A stretch of DNA of 64,000 nucleotides from assembly GCA_964017195.1 (NCBI GenBank), contig OZ024895.1, positions 45,875,673-45,939,672 of the forward strand, given 5' to 3'. Positions within the stretch are counted from its first letter, which is position 1, and each line of letters starts with the position of its first letter. Under the pieces are notes generated by a model. It was given only the letters and a program-made list of their open reading frames with translations. It was not told the DNA's origin and searched no databases. Shown here in pieces: positions 37,701-50,500 of the stretch. The position numbers and the translations under genes are program-made. This DNA is from Siderastrea radians. Its lineage: Eukaryota; Cnidaria; Anthozoa; Scleractinia; Rhizangiidae.

Positions 37701-37904
37701 GTCAAGGTTGCCCTGTACAACATTACTGCTGACCCAACTGAGCACGTAGACCTCAGCATGAAGCTTCCGGATGTGGTGAAGAAGTTACAGGACAGAGTGC
37801 AGTATTACATGAAGGGGCTAGTTCCTTCTGGAAAGAAACCCGCAGATCCAAAGGCACTGGAAATGGCGCGTGAAAAAGGGTGCTGGGGCCCCTGGAGAAG
37901 CTAA
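28701..37904 (+). CDS. ARSB-like: Arylsulfatase B-like gene D (complete, 7 exons; mosaic)
   Basis: Coding exons: 28701-28962, 34124-34210, 35000-35211, 35377-35588, 36186-36406, 36520-36779 and 37686-37904, all GT-AG and in phase, for 490 residues. Signal peptide about residues 1-22, DD at 33-34, formylglycine Cys71 in CSPTR (Ser where the paralogues have Thr, still within CxPxR), [23 protein letters not shown] and [13 protein letters not shown] are present. The upstream region and most of exon 1 resemble gene B, whereas the end of exon 1, the intron sequences and exons 2-7 resemble gene C, implying recombination within exon 1. Intron 1 is 5.2 kb because of several transposons. Expected function is that of the other copies. 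Confidence 0.92.
29020..29417. mobile_element. Inverted-repeat MITE in intron 1 of gene D
   Basis: Ends GTCGTTTTCATCTAAGC and GCTTAGGTGAAAACGAC are inverted, with arms of about 80 bp including the words ACATGTTTGGCCGCCAAAC and GTTTGGCGGCCAAACATG. No clear target duplication was found. Confidence 0.7.
30037..31627. mobile_element. hAT-like element with CAGGGCTCAACAAAA ends
   Basis: The left end CAGGACTAAACAAAAACTT and the right end inverted as CAGGGCTCAACAAAAGTCC match imperfectly. Subterminal GGGCAAGC/CTTGCCC words occur near both ends. Flanks lack a clear 8-bp duplication, so the call is tentative. Confidence 0.45.
31986..32999. mobile_element. MULE-like element with perfect 9-bp target duplication
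   Basis: GTCTTTGAA at 31977-31985 and 33000-33008 flanks inverted ends GAGTTTACTCGTAGCACGAG and its counterpart. The left end carries tandem CGAGTCAAGTT repeats. The 1,014-bp interior has no recognised protein. Confidence 0.85.
33561..33996. mobile_element. Inverted-repeat element with CAGTACTGAGGGGG ends
   Basis: Left CAGTACTGAGGGGGACATTG and right CAATGCCCCCCTCAGTACTG are inverted. The interior is rich in CGGTTTT/TTCGGTTTT words. It is non-coding and lies in intron 1 of gene D. Confidence 0.75.
34665..34855. mobile_element. MITE, TTAACCCTTTAAGCCCC family, copy 2
   Basis: A full-length 191-bp copy runs from TTAACCCTTTAAGCCCCAAT to TATTGGGGTTTAAAGGGTTAA in intron 2 of gene D. It is the best-preserved of the three copies here. 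Confidence 0.8.
35875..36010. mobile_element. MITE, TTTACCTCGG family, copy in intron 4 of gene D
   Basis: The ends TTTACTTCGGTATTAGAACC and GGTTCTTTCACCGAGGTAAA are inverted. The orthologous copy in gene C is interrupted by a later insertion. Confidence 0.7.
36850..37205. repeat. Unclassified repeat in intron 6 of gene D
   Basis: A GGGTGGACACTCC... stretch with repeated CAGGGT words (CAACAGGGTAT, AAGCAGGGTAT, GAACAGGGTGT) is absent from the matching introns of B and C. It looks like an insertion, but its termini could not be fixed. Confidence 0.4.
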
Positions 37905-38019
37905 AGCGTTTGAGCAGTGGAGGATGCCAATACTTTGTGGATCACTGAATTGCAGAGTACAGAATAATGCACAGTCGGGAGGACTAGAATAACAGTACTT
38001 ACTTCAAAAGATACACGTC

Positions 38020-38025
38020 AATAAA
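38020..38025 (+). terminator. Polyadenylation signal of gene D (AATAAA)
   Basis: AATAAA in the context GTCAATAAAAAGCAGG, the same as after gene C. Confidence 0.75.
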
Positions 38026-38183
38026 AAGCAGGAAAAACATGATCTGTAGATCCGCACGTGTCTCCTCTTCTCAATAGTCTTCTCTTAGTTAACAGTGCTC
38101 GGCAAACAAAACCGACGGACCCAGGCTCCGACGCGAAAATTTCCGAGCTTCTCTCCTCCGCTCAAGCCCCCGCAGGTAGCCTT

Positions 38184-40578
38184 CAGAGTTCGTACAGTTT
38201 TTTGATGCAAAATTCAAGACTTTTTCCAGACTTTTTCCAAAACAATTATTTCTTTTTCCAGACTCAAGGTTAGTATAGGTAAGTGATAGCATGATTTTAA
38301 GGGATATTTGAAATAAAGAACCACGAGTTACAATTTAAAACTGCCCTTAAGATCACGAGCGGCGAAGCGGCGAGGGATATTTGGGGAATTTTGGAACATA
38401 ACTAGCAGTATTTATCCCAATTATCCTGCAGAAACCGTGTTATTAATTGTTTAGACTACAAGGCAAATGATCTCATACAGTATAATAATTTTTCTTAATA
38501 TATGTAAACACCCTAGAAAAATCAGTTTACACTGTTTCGTCTTGTTCAGAGCTTTGAGTAACACAATCAAAACAAGCAACCAAAGCAACCCAATATTATG
38601 GCAGGCAGCAGATCTTTTGCCGGTTTGGTCGTCGTAAGAAACAAAGTATCACAGGTGTATCAACACCTGCACCTAATCTCTCAATAACATTCCATGGCAT
38701 ACAGAACTGATTCTTTAGTGCTTCAAGTTTCCGATTTATTTCTTCTTCTATGGACTTCAGGATCCCCTGTTTCTCCTTGGGACTTCGCCTCACTGCGTTT
38801 GACTTGGAAATAAAAGTAACTTTCCCAGCAAGGCCAATGTTTGATTTCATCCTTTTCTTTTGTTCTTTCGAATCATTCAGTTCATCAAGGACTGCTGCCC
38901 TTTTCTGCCCTCTTCTTTGCTCCACCTTCTTTTTTTTTCTCTTTATCTTGGTATGTTTGGTAACTCTGTCTTGCAAAACTTGCACTGGCCAGGAGCTCTT
39001 TACTCAACGATACTTTGATGACCCTCCAGTATTGATGAGATGGTCTTTGATCACTCTCTGGGCAATCAAAGTTTGTTAAGCCATATTTTCAACAGAGATT
39101 ACTTTGTCGATTGAAAATCCACGTTCAACTGACGCTTATCCATGCAATAGAAGCAGACGATTTCTGGTAAAATCCCACAAATCAGTCCACTCAGTAGTAT
39201 ATGCTGCCATAAAGAAGCTCATCCAGGTGTGACTCGCCAACAACGAAGGACTGAAAATCGGGATTGTCTGAGTTCTCTTTGGCAAACTCTTTATATTGCC
39301 TGATGATTTTATCACATTTGGAAAGATTAACCTGCTGAGCATCAGTAACGAACTTAAGACACCGATTGAGATGCTGAAGACACCGGTCTTGATTACCACA
39401 TCTCCAAAAGGTGTAGCCATGCCAAGTTCCTCACCAGTCCATACCTGATTGGCCCTTTTAATAAGAGCTTCTTGACAACAGCAATGAGGAATGTCTTCGT
39501 ATCGGCTTTCAGTGAATAGAAATCTTAGTCAGAAATCATTTTTTGTGCTTTAAATCATGAAGACGTTTGTTGGCAACAAACCTAATGTCCACAGCCGAAT
39601 ATCTTTGTGCAAAGAGTAGTGACATCAACAGTTAAGCTGGTCCAGCTGGATTTGACAGATTCATCTTTCAACTTTGAGAAATCTTCTTTCATAAAAAACA
39701 GGTTGAATACGAGGTCAAACATATCTTATGCCAAGAATGGCAACATTGGCATGTCAGTCTGATATCGGTTGAGAAAATGGGCCACATTATTAGCTATGGA
39801 CAGAAAAATGTTGGCCTTCACTTCAAATAATGCATCCCCACAACCTCCTGCAACAACACTGAAAGACTTATTTGGGGGGTTTGCCAAACTGCTCTACACG
39901 TGGCCACATATCCAAAGCTCTTTCAACAACAGTCACATTAAGTTTCTACCCACCTATGTGAGCAAAATTGTTTTGGGAAGAGAGATGATCCAGTGATTGC
40001 CATAAAGTTGTCACGGCCGAGCAGGTGAGTCCTTAAATAACTAGTAAAGTGAGCTCAAGGTTTGTCCAACTTTCCTATCTGTAGTCCACAAGAACCAATG
40101 TTCAGCATTGTCTTATGAATTTCTTCCTTTATGCTGGTAGAAAGTAAGTCATAGTTTTTCCAGTTCACATTGGGGCCTGATCCATTGAAATCTAAAGCAG
40201 AACTTGCTTACCAATAGTGGCACAACAGACAATGAGCTTTTTATGTAAGCTGTCAGCATGTCCCAGGAGAATTCAGATGTATCAAAATGGCTGGATACCT
40301 GACTACCCTCCCAAAAGTGGATGTGAATGCCCAGTTGTTTGGATTGAAGGTTGGAGTTGAGACTTCTATCAAAGAGCAACACATACCCATTTGCTGACTT
40401 AACTTTGGATAACAAGAGAGTTTGTAAGTAAGGAGGATCAGGAATGCCAAAAAAACTCCAGACTTTTTACCATTTTTTCCAGACTTTATCTTTATTTTCC
40501 AGACTTTTTCTAGGTCTGGAAAACTGGTTTGCAAATTTCAAGACTTTTTCAAGAATTCAAGACTCTGTACGAACCCTG
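38184..40578. mobile_element. hAT transposon in the gene D 3' region, with decayed transposase
   Basis: Ends CAGAGTTCGTACAG and (inverted) CAGGGTTCGTACAG are typical hAT termini. Flanking 8-mers GTAGCCTT and TTAACCTT differ slightly; the empty site after gene C (21098) reads GTTACCTT, so both look like decayed copies of one 8-bp duplication. Subterminal TTCAAGACTTTTTCC words occur at both ends. The element is 2.4 kb. Confidence 0.88.
38596..39420 (-). pseudogene. hAT-family transposase remnant (C-terminal dimerisation region)
   Basis: On the minus strand near 39135-39080 the translation ASVERGFSIDKVISVENM matches the conserved hAT C-terminal dimerisation motif. A stop codon follows immediately, then decayed sequence (QTLIAQRVIKDHL). 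A Lys/Glu-rich coiled tail is open from 38985 to 38596. Upstream, KFVTDAQQVNLSKCDKII is readable only with frame changes. Stops and frameshifts mean no functional enzyme is made. Confidence 0.75.
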
Positions 40579-41100
40579 TTAACCTTACGCCTGTAGCGCT
40601 GTGAAACCTAGCGGTGCGCAAATAAGCTTTTCATGTGGAAAAAAAGGCCTCACAGGTATTTTACAACCATTACCACTCTCTCCACGATCACCATCAGTCA
40701 TCATGGTCACGAAGTGACATTCACCTTAAAAATACGTAATGGTTTTCCAGAGAGCCGTGAAATTATAATCTACCAGAAAAGTCACATAATATATCAACCG
40801 GCATGGTTTTTATGCCGGCCAGCAAATTTAATTGTACTTTTAAAAATCAGAATCAGTAGTCAATGCACGCGCCATTTGTCAAAATGGAAATGGCAAAAGA
40901 ATGGTTTCATTCGGTATTATGCGATGCCGCCTCTGTGCACAAAGTAGACTACGGGCAGTCTCTCTTTCCGCTCAGGGACAGTCGACCAAGTGGAGCAAAA
41001 AGAACATGCGAGCGATCGCGAAAATCGCGCGCTTTCGGCGTGGAAACGTGACGCGCTCGTTATGAGCCACTAGCGATCACTAGCAGCTCACAACCTCGTC
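40579..41100. other. Intergenic D-E: rest of the gene D 3' region
   Basis: About 40587-40790 repeats the 3' region of gene C (CTTACGCCTGTAGCG, then GTCACGAAGTGACATTCACC). No gene is seen. A GC-rich tract near 40980-41070 (GATCGCGAAAATCGCGCGC) precedes the MITE upstream of gene E. Confidence 0.5.
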
Positions 41101-41390
41101 CCAGGGCCTTCTCCCCGTTTAAAATGGCGGTCGGAGAAACCCCCGGCCAAGGCTGCCAAAATGGCTCCAAAAATTCGTTAGAATTTTGTCCCGTAAACAC
41201 GATGAAGGTCTTCGTTTCGTTTGAACAACGGTTTCAGATTGCAAAAAAAAAACAAACAAACAAACAGGGACGCCAGACGCTAGAAACAACCTCCCAAAAA
41301 GCCATTTCATCATGTGTCACGTGACCAAATACTCCAGGGGTTTCTCCGACCGCCATTTTGAACGAGGAGAAGGCCCTGGGGACGAGGTTG
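41101..41390. mobile_element. MULE-like MITE upstream of gene E
   Basis: Inverted ends CAACCTCGTCCCAGGGCC... extend about 55 bp, including AAAATGGCGGTCGGAGAAAC. Flanks AGCAGCTCA (41092-41100) and AGCGGCTCA (41391-41399) form a 9-bp target duplication with one mismatch. It sits about 170 bp before the start codon of gene E and could supply promoter sequence. Confidence 0.8.
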
Positions 41391-41560
41391 AGCGGCTCAT
41401 TACGCGCACGTCATTTCCACGTGGCAGGCGATTCTCGCGCTCGCTCGCGCGTTCATTTTGTTCGCCCGCTGGTAGTCTGGCGCATAGGCTCGATTACCAG
41501 CCGCTGTTCGGGAAATGAGCCCTGGTGCAAAGCGACCGTGATCCGCGTGAAGTGCACAGA

Positions 41561-44500
41561 ATGCTGTTGAAATATTTGCCAGTTTTGACAACTCTGTTAG
41601 TGTTACCGGTGTTTGTGCTCCCAGTTGTTGGTGCACCTTTGCATATTGTGCTGATACTTATAGATGACTTTGGCTGGAGTGATGTCGGATTCCATGGCTC
41701 AAAAATCAAAACTCCAAACATGGATAAGCTTGCGTCTGCAGGAGTAATCTTGGATAATTATTATGTGCAACCATGTTGTACACCGACTAGAAGTGCTCTT
41801 TTATCCGGCAGATACCCTATACACACAGGTATGCTTTGAAGTCTTTCCACAACACTTTGATTGAAAATGTAAAAATGCTACTTAAATAACAGTCTTGATT
41901 GTTATGCGCATTGATGGCCGCACTTTTTAGGCTCCGTCGAAGTCTCCAATTTTATACGAAGTTAAGGTATAAAACCACTGCAGAAAACCGTGTACGATCA
42001 ACCTGGCTCAACGTTGGATCAGAAAGATCGTGATCAGTCAAAATTAATAAAAATATAAATGATTGTCAAAATGACTACTGCAGGGACTGATCAAACAACG
42101 TGAAAAGACGTGTGTTACTATATTTCGACTGGCCAATACCAGTCTTCATCAGGCTTATTATGGCAAATCACGAATTTACAGAAATATATATGTAGTAGAA
42201 CAGTGAGCGGAAGTTACATATATGACGTGGTATGGTGTGGCTTAGAAATGATAGAAAATAAACAAAAACAATTTTAAGTTACAAATTACAGTTCATCACG
42301 TTTATTAATGCCTAGAGGCTCAAGAGTCTTAGCCTTGTGAATAATGTGAGCCTCACGTGCCTTTCTAAAAGAATCGCGTTCATTATTAAGTTTTTCAATA
42401 GGAATAAGTAGCATGTGGGTGTCGGAGTGGTTATTGCTGAGAAAGTGTTCCGAAACCGCTGTATGGATATAATTAGAAGTAGGGTTGAGTACAGGTCGTC
42501 TATGTTCATTGAAACGGTCTTTGAGGCGACGTTTAGTTTCCCCAAGGAATTGTAAATTACATAGGCGACATTGAATCATGTGGATAACATTGAAAGTAGT
42601 GCAAGTTATATGAGATTTGATGTGGTACGTTTCACCTGTGGAATGAAAAGTATAATGATTGCGGCCGTGTTCAATGTAGGGACAAGTGGTACAATTCCTG
42701 CTATTGCACCGAAAGGTAACGCGGTGACACCCACATGCTACTTATTCCTATTGAAAAACTTAATAATGAACGCGATTCTTTTAGAAAGGCACGTGAGGCT
42801 CACATTATTCACAAGGCTAAGACTCTTGAGCCTCTAGGCATAAATAAACGTGATGAACTGTAATTTGTAACTTAAAATTGTTTTTGTTTATTTTCTATCA
42901 TTTCTAAGCCACACCATACCACGTCATATATGTAACTTCCGCTCATTGTTCTACTACATATATATTTCTGTAAATTCGTGATTTGCCATAATAAACCCGA
43001 TGAAGACTGGTATTGGCCAGTCGAAATATTGTAACACACGTCTTTTCACGTTGTTTGATCAGTCCCAGCAGTAGTCATTTTGACAATCATTTATATCTCC
43101 AATTTTGTTGTGTTTTGGAAGTCTAAAATGGCATTTAACCACTCAAGATTATTCCTTAACGCTTTTGGAGAGGGATTTTGGCCACGTTATCGAGGGAAAA
43201 GAGCTGGGAGACTTGTTAAAGCGAGAGAAGCAATTCAACGCCGCGAAATCTTATACCTTGAGTCCAACCAAGTCAACTAAAACACCTGAGGTCAAGTGTG
43301 CATTTCACCTAATCCATGTGTGTCTAAAAGAACTGAGGGACAGGAAAAACAGTTTGCAGGGCCGTAGCCGGAAAAAATTATGACTGAGGCAATGTCCATG
43401 GTTAAAATTATGACTGAGGCAATGTCCATGGTTAAATTCTCTTCCTAGGTATTTGGGGTGCTAAACGAAATAATAACTGAGAAAACGAAAGAAATGACTG
43501 AGGTAAGTGCCTCGGTTTGCCTCATACTGGCTACGGCCCTGGTTTGTTCCATCACTACTGCTTTCTAATGTCATGTCCCTGGCTCCAAAGATAGACGAAG
43601 TTATTCACGTTGTTCAGAATGCAAATTTCGATCCGGAAGCCTGGCTACAAAAACAACATTTCAGATTCAGCTGTAGCGGTGGGTGGATGTAACCTTATAC
43701 GACGGGACAGGAAAGAGTCTGTGCATTGCGGAGTTTGCATGTTTGTAAAGGATTCGATCGCTTTCACCATTCTGGAAGACTTAGAGGATGAGAATTCCTT
43801 ACTGGAGGTTTTGTCGGCTGCGCCCAACTCGACCCCCAAGAGGCATATCAAATGTTATCACTGGTGTTGTTTACCACCCTCCAAAAGCCGTCAACTCTGT
43901 AATGTCTAATTATTTAACAAGGTGTTTGTCGTTGATTGTAACCCAAGTCCTTTTAGCTTAGTTCAATCTTTTTTGTATTTTATATTTTCTGCTTCTTAAA
44001 TTGTAAACATGTATTATTCACACTTAGTGCGACTGCATGTATATAATAAACCATAATTATTTATTATTGTTATAACACCCGAACTGAATATTTGTGGTTG
44101 GCGATTTGAATCAATTAAACGACGCAAGGCCCAGAGGGGGGGGGGGGGGGGAATTCCGGATTTCAAGTCACGGGGATGATCGAAGGATTTTTTTGGGTTT
44201 GAAATTTTTGATGCCCGGATTTTTTTGGGTAGGAAAATTTGGCAAGTATTTTTTTGGGGTGGTTTGATTTAAGTAGAGATTTTTTGGGGTATTCAAAACA
44301 ATCTGAAGATTCGTGGTAGTGCCCACGTATCCCGGCCGCGTAGTTCTGCGAATAAAGTGCAACAAACTTGTTCTTGCCCGGGTGGTCTTGTTTAGAGCTG
44401 TCATTCATAATGTTATTGTTGAAACAGAAAATGTTCTTGGGTGTCCCGACTGTTGTTAGAATGACTACCAGGTGAGGAAAAGATAAAATCAACTGGTACG

Positions 44501-47500
44501 ATGAATACAAACAAACACAAACATTCAATTTCTAGTGGTTTTTTTTCTTGTTATATCATTTAATCTATCTGGAAATTTTTAAGGCTCGGAAATTCGGCAT
44601 GGGATTTTTTGGGGGTTAATTTTTGGTCCAGGGATTTTTTTGGGTTTTGATTTTTGCCTCCATTCGATCATCCCCGTCACTTGAAACTCGGAGAATCCCC
44701 CTTGGACGCAAGGTTGAATTCCTTCAACTTGACGCAGATTGTCCACGTTCAAACCCGTGGTCAAAATACACTCGGTAAGGTTCTCACTAACCTGAAGAAC
44801 TATTACGACCCACCGACTGAGCGGCCAGCTTTTGGACTCTCAGATCATAGAAGTACAAGCAAAACAGCAAGTAAAAACTACTCAAACAAAGCATACTGTT
44901 CTCTCTAGGGATTTAAGAGTAAGTAATCGCCTCACGATGGGGACCTATCTTAAACAGGTTGATGTTTCAGCAATGATTAGCACTGATAACTCCTAGGAGG
45001 GGAGGCTATCAGATGCTACAAACCATCATCCAAGCTGGCCTCGATGTAATCTTTCCTCTGAAACTGTACATCCAACTGAACCCCCGTGGATAAATCCTGT
45101 TCTAAAGAACATAATTCAACATCTAAGGAATCACGTTAATCGTCAGCGAAAGACCTGTCGCTCCAAGTACTACGAATGTAAGCTGGATGGTGTGAAGAAA
45201 TCGAGAAACTAAGTGGAATGTCCAGCTCCCCTGGGACCCGAGATAATTTGCTTAAGTCCATCCATCATCTGGACGGTGTGGCGAATTGTCAGTCAAAGAC
45301 CTTCCAAACCACATTAACGAAGCTTTCCTGCCACCTATGGACAACTTTGAACAGCTTAACCAGAATCCCTTTCGTGACGTCGACCCTGCATCACGGAACG
45401 AAACCCCAAACGAAATCCTACACGTATCCGAAGCTCTTACATATTACCTAGACAAACGGACGATCAAGGAACCGCCTACCCACACACTGACCCGCTTGGC
45501 TGAACTTGTGCTGACACTTAACGCCTTGTCTTTTAATGACCAGTACTATCGCCAGATTGGTGGTGTCGCCATGGGCACGAAGATGGGCCCTAATTATGCG
45601 CGCTTGTTCGTCGGGTTCATCGAAGAACGAATCCGTGCCCAATACACTGGCTTCGTCCCAAAGTTACACAAGCGCTACAACGATGACGTAGTTGGAGCCG
45701 TACAGTGCACTCGCTCCGAGTTGGAGCAGTTCATTGATTACGTCTGCAATTTCCATCCGGCTTTCCAGTTCACATTCACCATAAGTGAACTTGAACTGCC
45801 TTTCCTCGTCATTAAGCTGGCAATCACCAACAACAGAATACAGACGTCCATACACTACAAGGAGACTGACACACACAACTATCTCCATTACACACACAAC
45901 TATCTCCATTACACTACAGCCAGTTTCTACGTCTCCGACGGATATGTTCTAATGATGTCGACTTTTCTGAAAAAGCTGAGGAGATGTTGACCTTTTTCAA
46001 ACAACGGAGCTATCCTGAACCGCAACAGCATAATGATCTTCAGAGGGTCGCCGAACCATCTCGTGTGACGAGGCATTGTCCCCAACGCGTCTCAATGTTA
46101 CCAATGTTAACAGAGTACCTCTAGTACTTACTTACCATCCTTTTAAGGCACTGTAACGAGAAAGATCCTTTTAGAGAATTTCAACATCTTATCAACTGAT
46201 CCTGAGACACGTGGGATATTCCCGGAGCCGCCCTCGTCTCAGGAATCTCCAGGATTTCCTAGTACACTCCATTAGCGGCTCTCAGAGGCCCCTTGATGCT
46301 GGCTCTTTTCCCTGCCGTCGTCCCCGCTGTCAGACATGCCAGTACATTACATCTCAGACTGTTCTACATGGGCCCAAGAGCTCACACACCATCCAAAATT
46401 GCTTCACCTGTCAGTCTAAGAATGTGGTGTACTGTATCACTTGCGCCAAATAACAAACAAATCATTAACGAGATCTATCATGCTAGATCCCGCTTAAAAA
46501 TTATCATGCCGCATAAGACAAATGGTACGATTCTTAGAAGCAAAGTCAGGTGGCATGAGCACGGGGAACGAAATGCGAGATATTTCTATGGCTTAGAAAA
46601 ACGAAATTATGAAAAAAAGACAACCACAAAATTGAAACTCTCAGATGGCAGTTTCACCAACGACCAATCCAAAATTCTACAGGAGCAAATGCGCTTTTAT
46701 AAAACCCTCTATACATCAAATAAGCAAAGATCTTCGACTTTAAGCAATCCTCTCTGCAATTTCAAAGAAAACATCATTCCGTTAGAAAACGACGACATGT
46801 TATCGTGCGAAGGAAAAGTGACACAAGAAGAATGCTTAAAAGTGTTAAACGAGTTCAAAAATGAAAAATCGCCAGGTACAGATGGGCTACAAGCAGAATT
46901 CTACAAACACTTCTGGGAAGAACTGCACACTGATATGTTACAATGTTTTGATTACGCCTATGATAGCGGTAAACTATCGATATCTCAAAGACGGGGAATT
47001 ATAACACTCATCCCGAAACCGAACAAAGATACTACTGTACTCGATAACCTCAGACCAATATCGCTTCTAAATCAGTACTGATTATAAAATATTAACGAAA
47101 GTCATTGCAAAATGGTTAGAAAAAGTACTTCCAAGAATAATTAATCCCGATCAGACCGGCTACATCAAAAACCGGTACATTGGTGAAAATGTTCGTTTAA
47201 TTTCCGACATCATGAACTACACAGAAGAAAACAACATTCCTGGAATCGCCCTATTTATAGACTTCAGAAAAGCCTTCGATACCATTGAAAGGGACTTTAT
47301 TAACAACTGCCTTGAAAAATTCAATTTCGGGCCGAACATCAAAAACTGGGTTAAAATTTTATACAACAATGTTTCCAGCTGCGTTCTTAACAATGGATTT
47401 GGATCGGAATTCTTTCCAGTAGAACGAGGTGTTAGACAAGGTTGTCCGTTGTCCGGACTATTGTTCGTAATTGGCATAGAAATACTCGGAAGAGCAATTA

Positions 47501-50500
47501 AAAACGATACCGGCATAAAAGGCGTTAAGGTAGGTGAGAAAGAAATTAAAGTCTCCCTAAACGCAGATGATACCACTGTTTTTGTTCGGGATCTAGATTC
47601 TGTTGACCACTTGCTAACTCTACTTGATAAGTTCAAAAACCTCTCCGGTCTAGAAATTAACACAACAAAGTCGGAGGGAATGTGGCTTGGTCGATGGAAA
47701 AATAAAACCGAAACTCCCTTTGGCTTTCGTTGGCCGCGGGACCCAATAAAAGCTCTTGGTATCTTCTTTTCGTATGACACAAATAAAACCAACGAGTTAA
47801 ACTTCGCAGAGAAAATCCGAAACTTAGAAAAGACGCTTAATAGTTGGAAGAGAAGAAACTTAACACTGTACGGAAAAATAAACATTGTTAAAACTTTCGG
47901 GCTTTCAAAATTAATCTACAATGCATCTGTTCTTGTTATCCCAGAAAAATATATCAAAGAAATCGAGAAGTTGATTTTTGACTTTATTTGGGATGGAAAG
48001 CCTGCAAAGATAAAAAAATCAACTATCATTGGTGAAAAAAAACACGGCGGTCTTAAAATGACTGACTTTAACATCATGAATAAAGCTTTAAAGGTTGCTT
48101 GGATACCACGTTTGCAAACCAATACTGATGCGTCCTGGAAAACAATCCCTGAGATCGCATTAGAACATCATGGAGGACTCTCTTTTCTAACACACTGCGA
48201 TTATGATATCAACTTGCTGAAACTTAACCGCCTCCCAAGCTTCTACCACGAAGTCTTAAAACATTGGCAGAGCACAAAACAGACTTTTCAGAACAACACA
48301 TCGCTACACAACGAAATAATTTGGAACAACCGCAACTTAAAAATCGAGGGTAAAACACCGTTTTACAAAAATTGGTTCGAAAAAAATATTCTACGTATTA
48401 AAGACCTTCTCCAAAATGACGGTAGTTTTCTTTCTTTTAAACAATTCTCCGAGAAATTTCATCTTGAAACACCTTTTACTTTATATTTTGGATTGATCAA
48501 TTCCATTCCGAATGACTGGAAAGTAAAAATTAAAAGAACTCCCCGGGAAACAGCAGAAAAGGGAAATCATAAAACAAACATAATTTCTACCAAAAACGTC
48601 TACTCCGCTATGTTAAAAAAGGTTTGTTTACCCCCAACCGCTGAAAGCAAAATTTTGAGGTATGGTGTTAACCGAGCAAACTTAAACAAAGTTTACGAAT
48701 TACCCTTCCAGATAGAACATGACACAAAGATATCAATGTTTCAATATAACCTTATTCATAATATCCTTCCAACAAAAGTTAGCCTCTTCAAAGCCAAAAT
48801 ATCGGCTAGTGATTTATGCCCTCAATGTCTCACTGACAGACATTCTTTAGATCACATGTTCTTACACTGCTCTTCAACTTTATTATTTTGGAATTTATTT
48901 CAAAACTGGTGGTCCAGCAAAACTAAAGAAAAGACCACATTATTAAACAGTATGATTTTATATGGAATTCGTGACAAAAAGATGCGCTCGTACTCCTTTA
49001 ACTACACGCTTCTTATTGCGAAATACTCCATTTTCTGTAATTGTTTACACGACGAAAAACTATGCTTCGAAAGTTTTCTGTCACTCCTAAAAGAAAAACT
49101 TAATATACAAAGAGAAATCGCAATCCAAAATAACAAACTGCCTGAATGCAAAGAAATATACGGAAATCTTTTGTAGTTTTTTTTTAATACTACTATTTCT
49201 ATGTTTTCTTCAGCTTAGACCCTTGTATAAGTAAGTTTAGCGATAAATGTATGCACTGTATGTAAAAGTAATTGTAACGCACGTCAATACCTTCATTATT
49301 TATTTATTTATTTAATTTTTTTTCCTTCTTGTTAGTTTATTGTTTTTTCTTGTACTGTAAGCACTAACACCGATAAAGCTTTTTATTGCAAAAAAAAAAA
49401 AAAAAAATTCACTTGCGCCGTTGCACCAGCATGTACATCAGTGAGACCGGAAGGCGCCTACGGGAACGCTTCAGTGAGCACCTGCGTAGCATACGCAACC
49501 GGTCTCCGCAAACCACACCATAGATGACATCAGGATCTGCGGTGTCAAGCAATGCAGCGGCAGCAACACCAGTCGAAAGCGGCGGGAGATGCAATTAATC
49601 TTTGAGCTCGGCACGCTCAAGCCGAGTGGACTCAATATTAATGTCAGTTTTACAGAAGTACGGACACAGCGGCAAAATGAGTGCGCGTGCGCTAACTCGT
49701 TCCCGCCATTTTCGCGGGCGGGCGCAAGCAGAGAGACTGGATTCAAGAGAAACCACTCGGGAGAAAATGGTGGCAATTCAAAAATTCCCGTCATATGTTT
49801 TCTTTTCGCGGAGATAAGGCCGTCGCGAAACAGATAAGGTTTTCACCATGAAGACACTTCCTAGAGAGACTCTTCTTCCACATATCTTTTTTAGCAAACT
49901 AATTGTCTTCGCCACCATAGTAAATTTTTCGCTCGAAGTCAATGGCTCGTAAGTGAAACATGAATTGTGTCAGATAACTTTATACTTTTGCCGTAGCAGT
50001 GCTAGCTTTCGCTTTTTCTAAAGGTAAATTACTTAGCTGTTGTTTGAGGGCTAAAACGCGGCATAAGTCCGTTTGCAAGAAAAAGATGATTGAAAAAGCT
50101 GGTAGTCAAAATTAAATCCACAGAAAAACTCGCCTGAAATTCAGGCTATAAAGCGAAAACAACATGCGGACCGCTGAGGAAACGACACTTTTGCTTGTTT
50201 TATTCATCACGAAGTATGAATTGATTCTTCTGAAAAAGACCCAGTTTTGCCCAGTATGCATTGCGCGCTGCAAGCATTGGCGGCCATTTTCTTGATGTTG
50301 AAAAATCCGAGCATTATTGCTGGTCTTTCCAATCCGCTTCCATCGGCCGTCTCATTGATTGATCCTTGCTCTTAGGCATTCAGTCGAGTACCATAATTGT
50401 CAGGGAACATTTCTGAGTGTTTTTTTTGTTGTTTTTGCTTACGTTTTATCCGTAGTCTGGCAAAATATAATGTGATGTCTGTTCAAACATGTCGAATCCG

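Noticed and set aside
41561..41828. Gene E exon 1 as an isolated pseudo-exon
   Set aside because: Its frame, signal peptide, CTPTR and donor are intact, and a phase-correct exon 2 with conserved residues exists at 63755, so a split gene is the simpler reading, though not proven.
42120..42160. Hammerhead ribozyme in the Penelope tail (CTGATGAAG...CCAGTCGAAATA)
   Set aside because: The CTGATGA and GAAA boxes with a possible stem II are present in both arms (also a weaker CTGAAGA...GAAAC at 61917), and Penelope-like elements are known to carry such ribozymes. I could not close helix III next to a plausible cleavage site in either topology, so it is not claimed.
47217..47885. 222-residue minus-strand open frame
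   Set aside because: Antisense shadow of the LINE reverse transcriptase frame.
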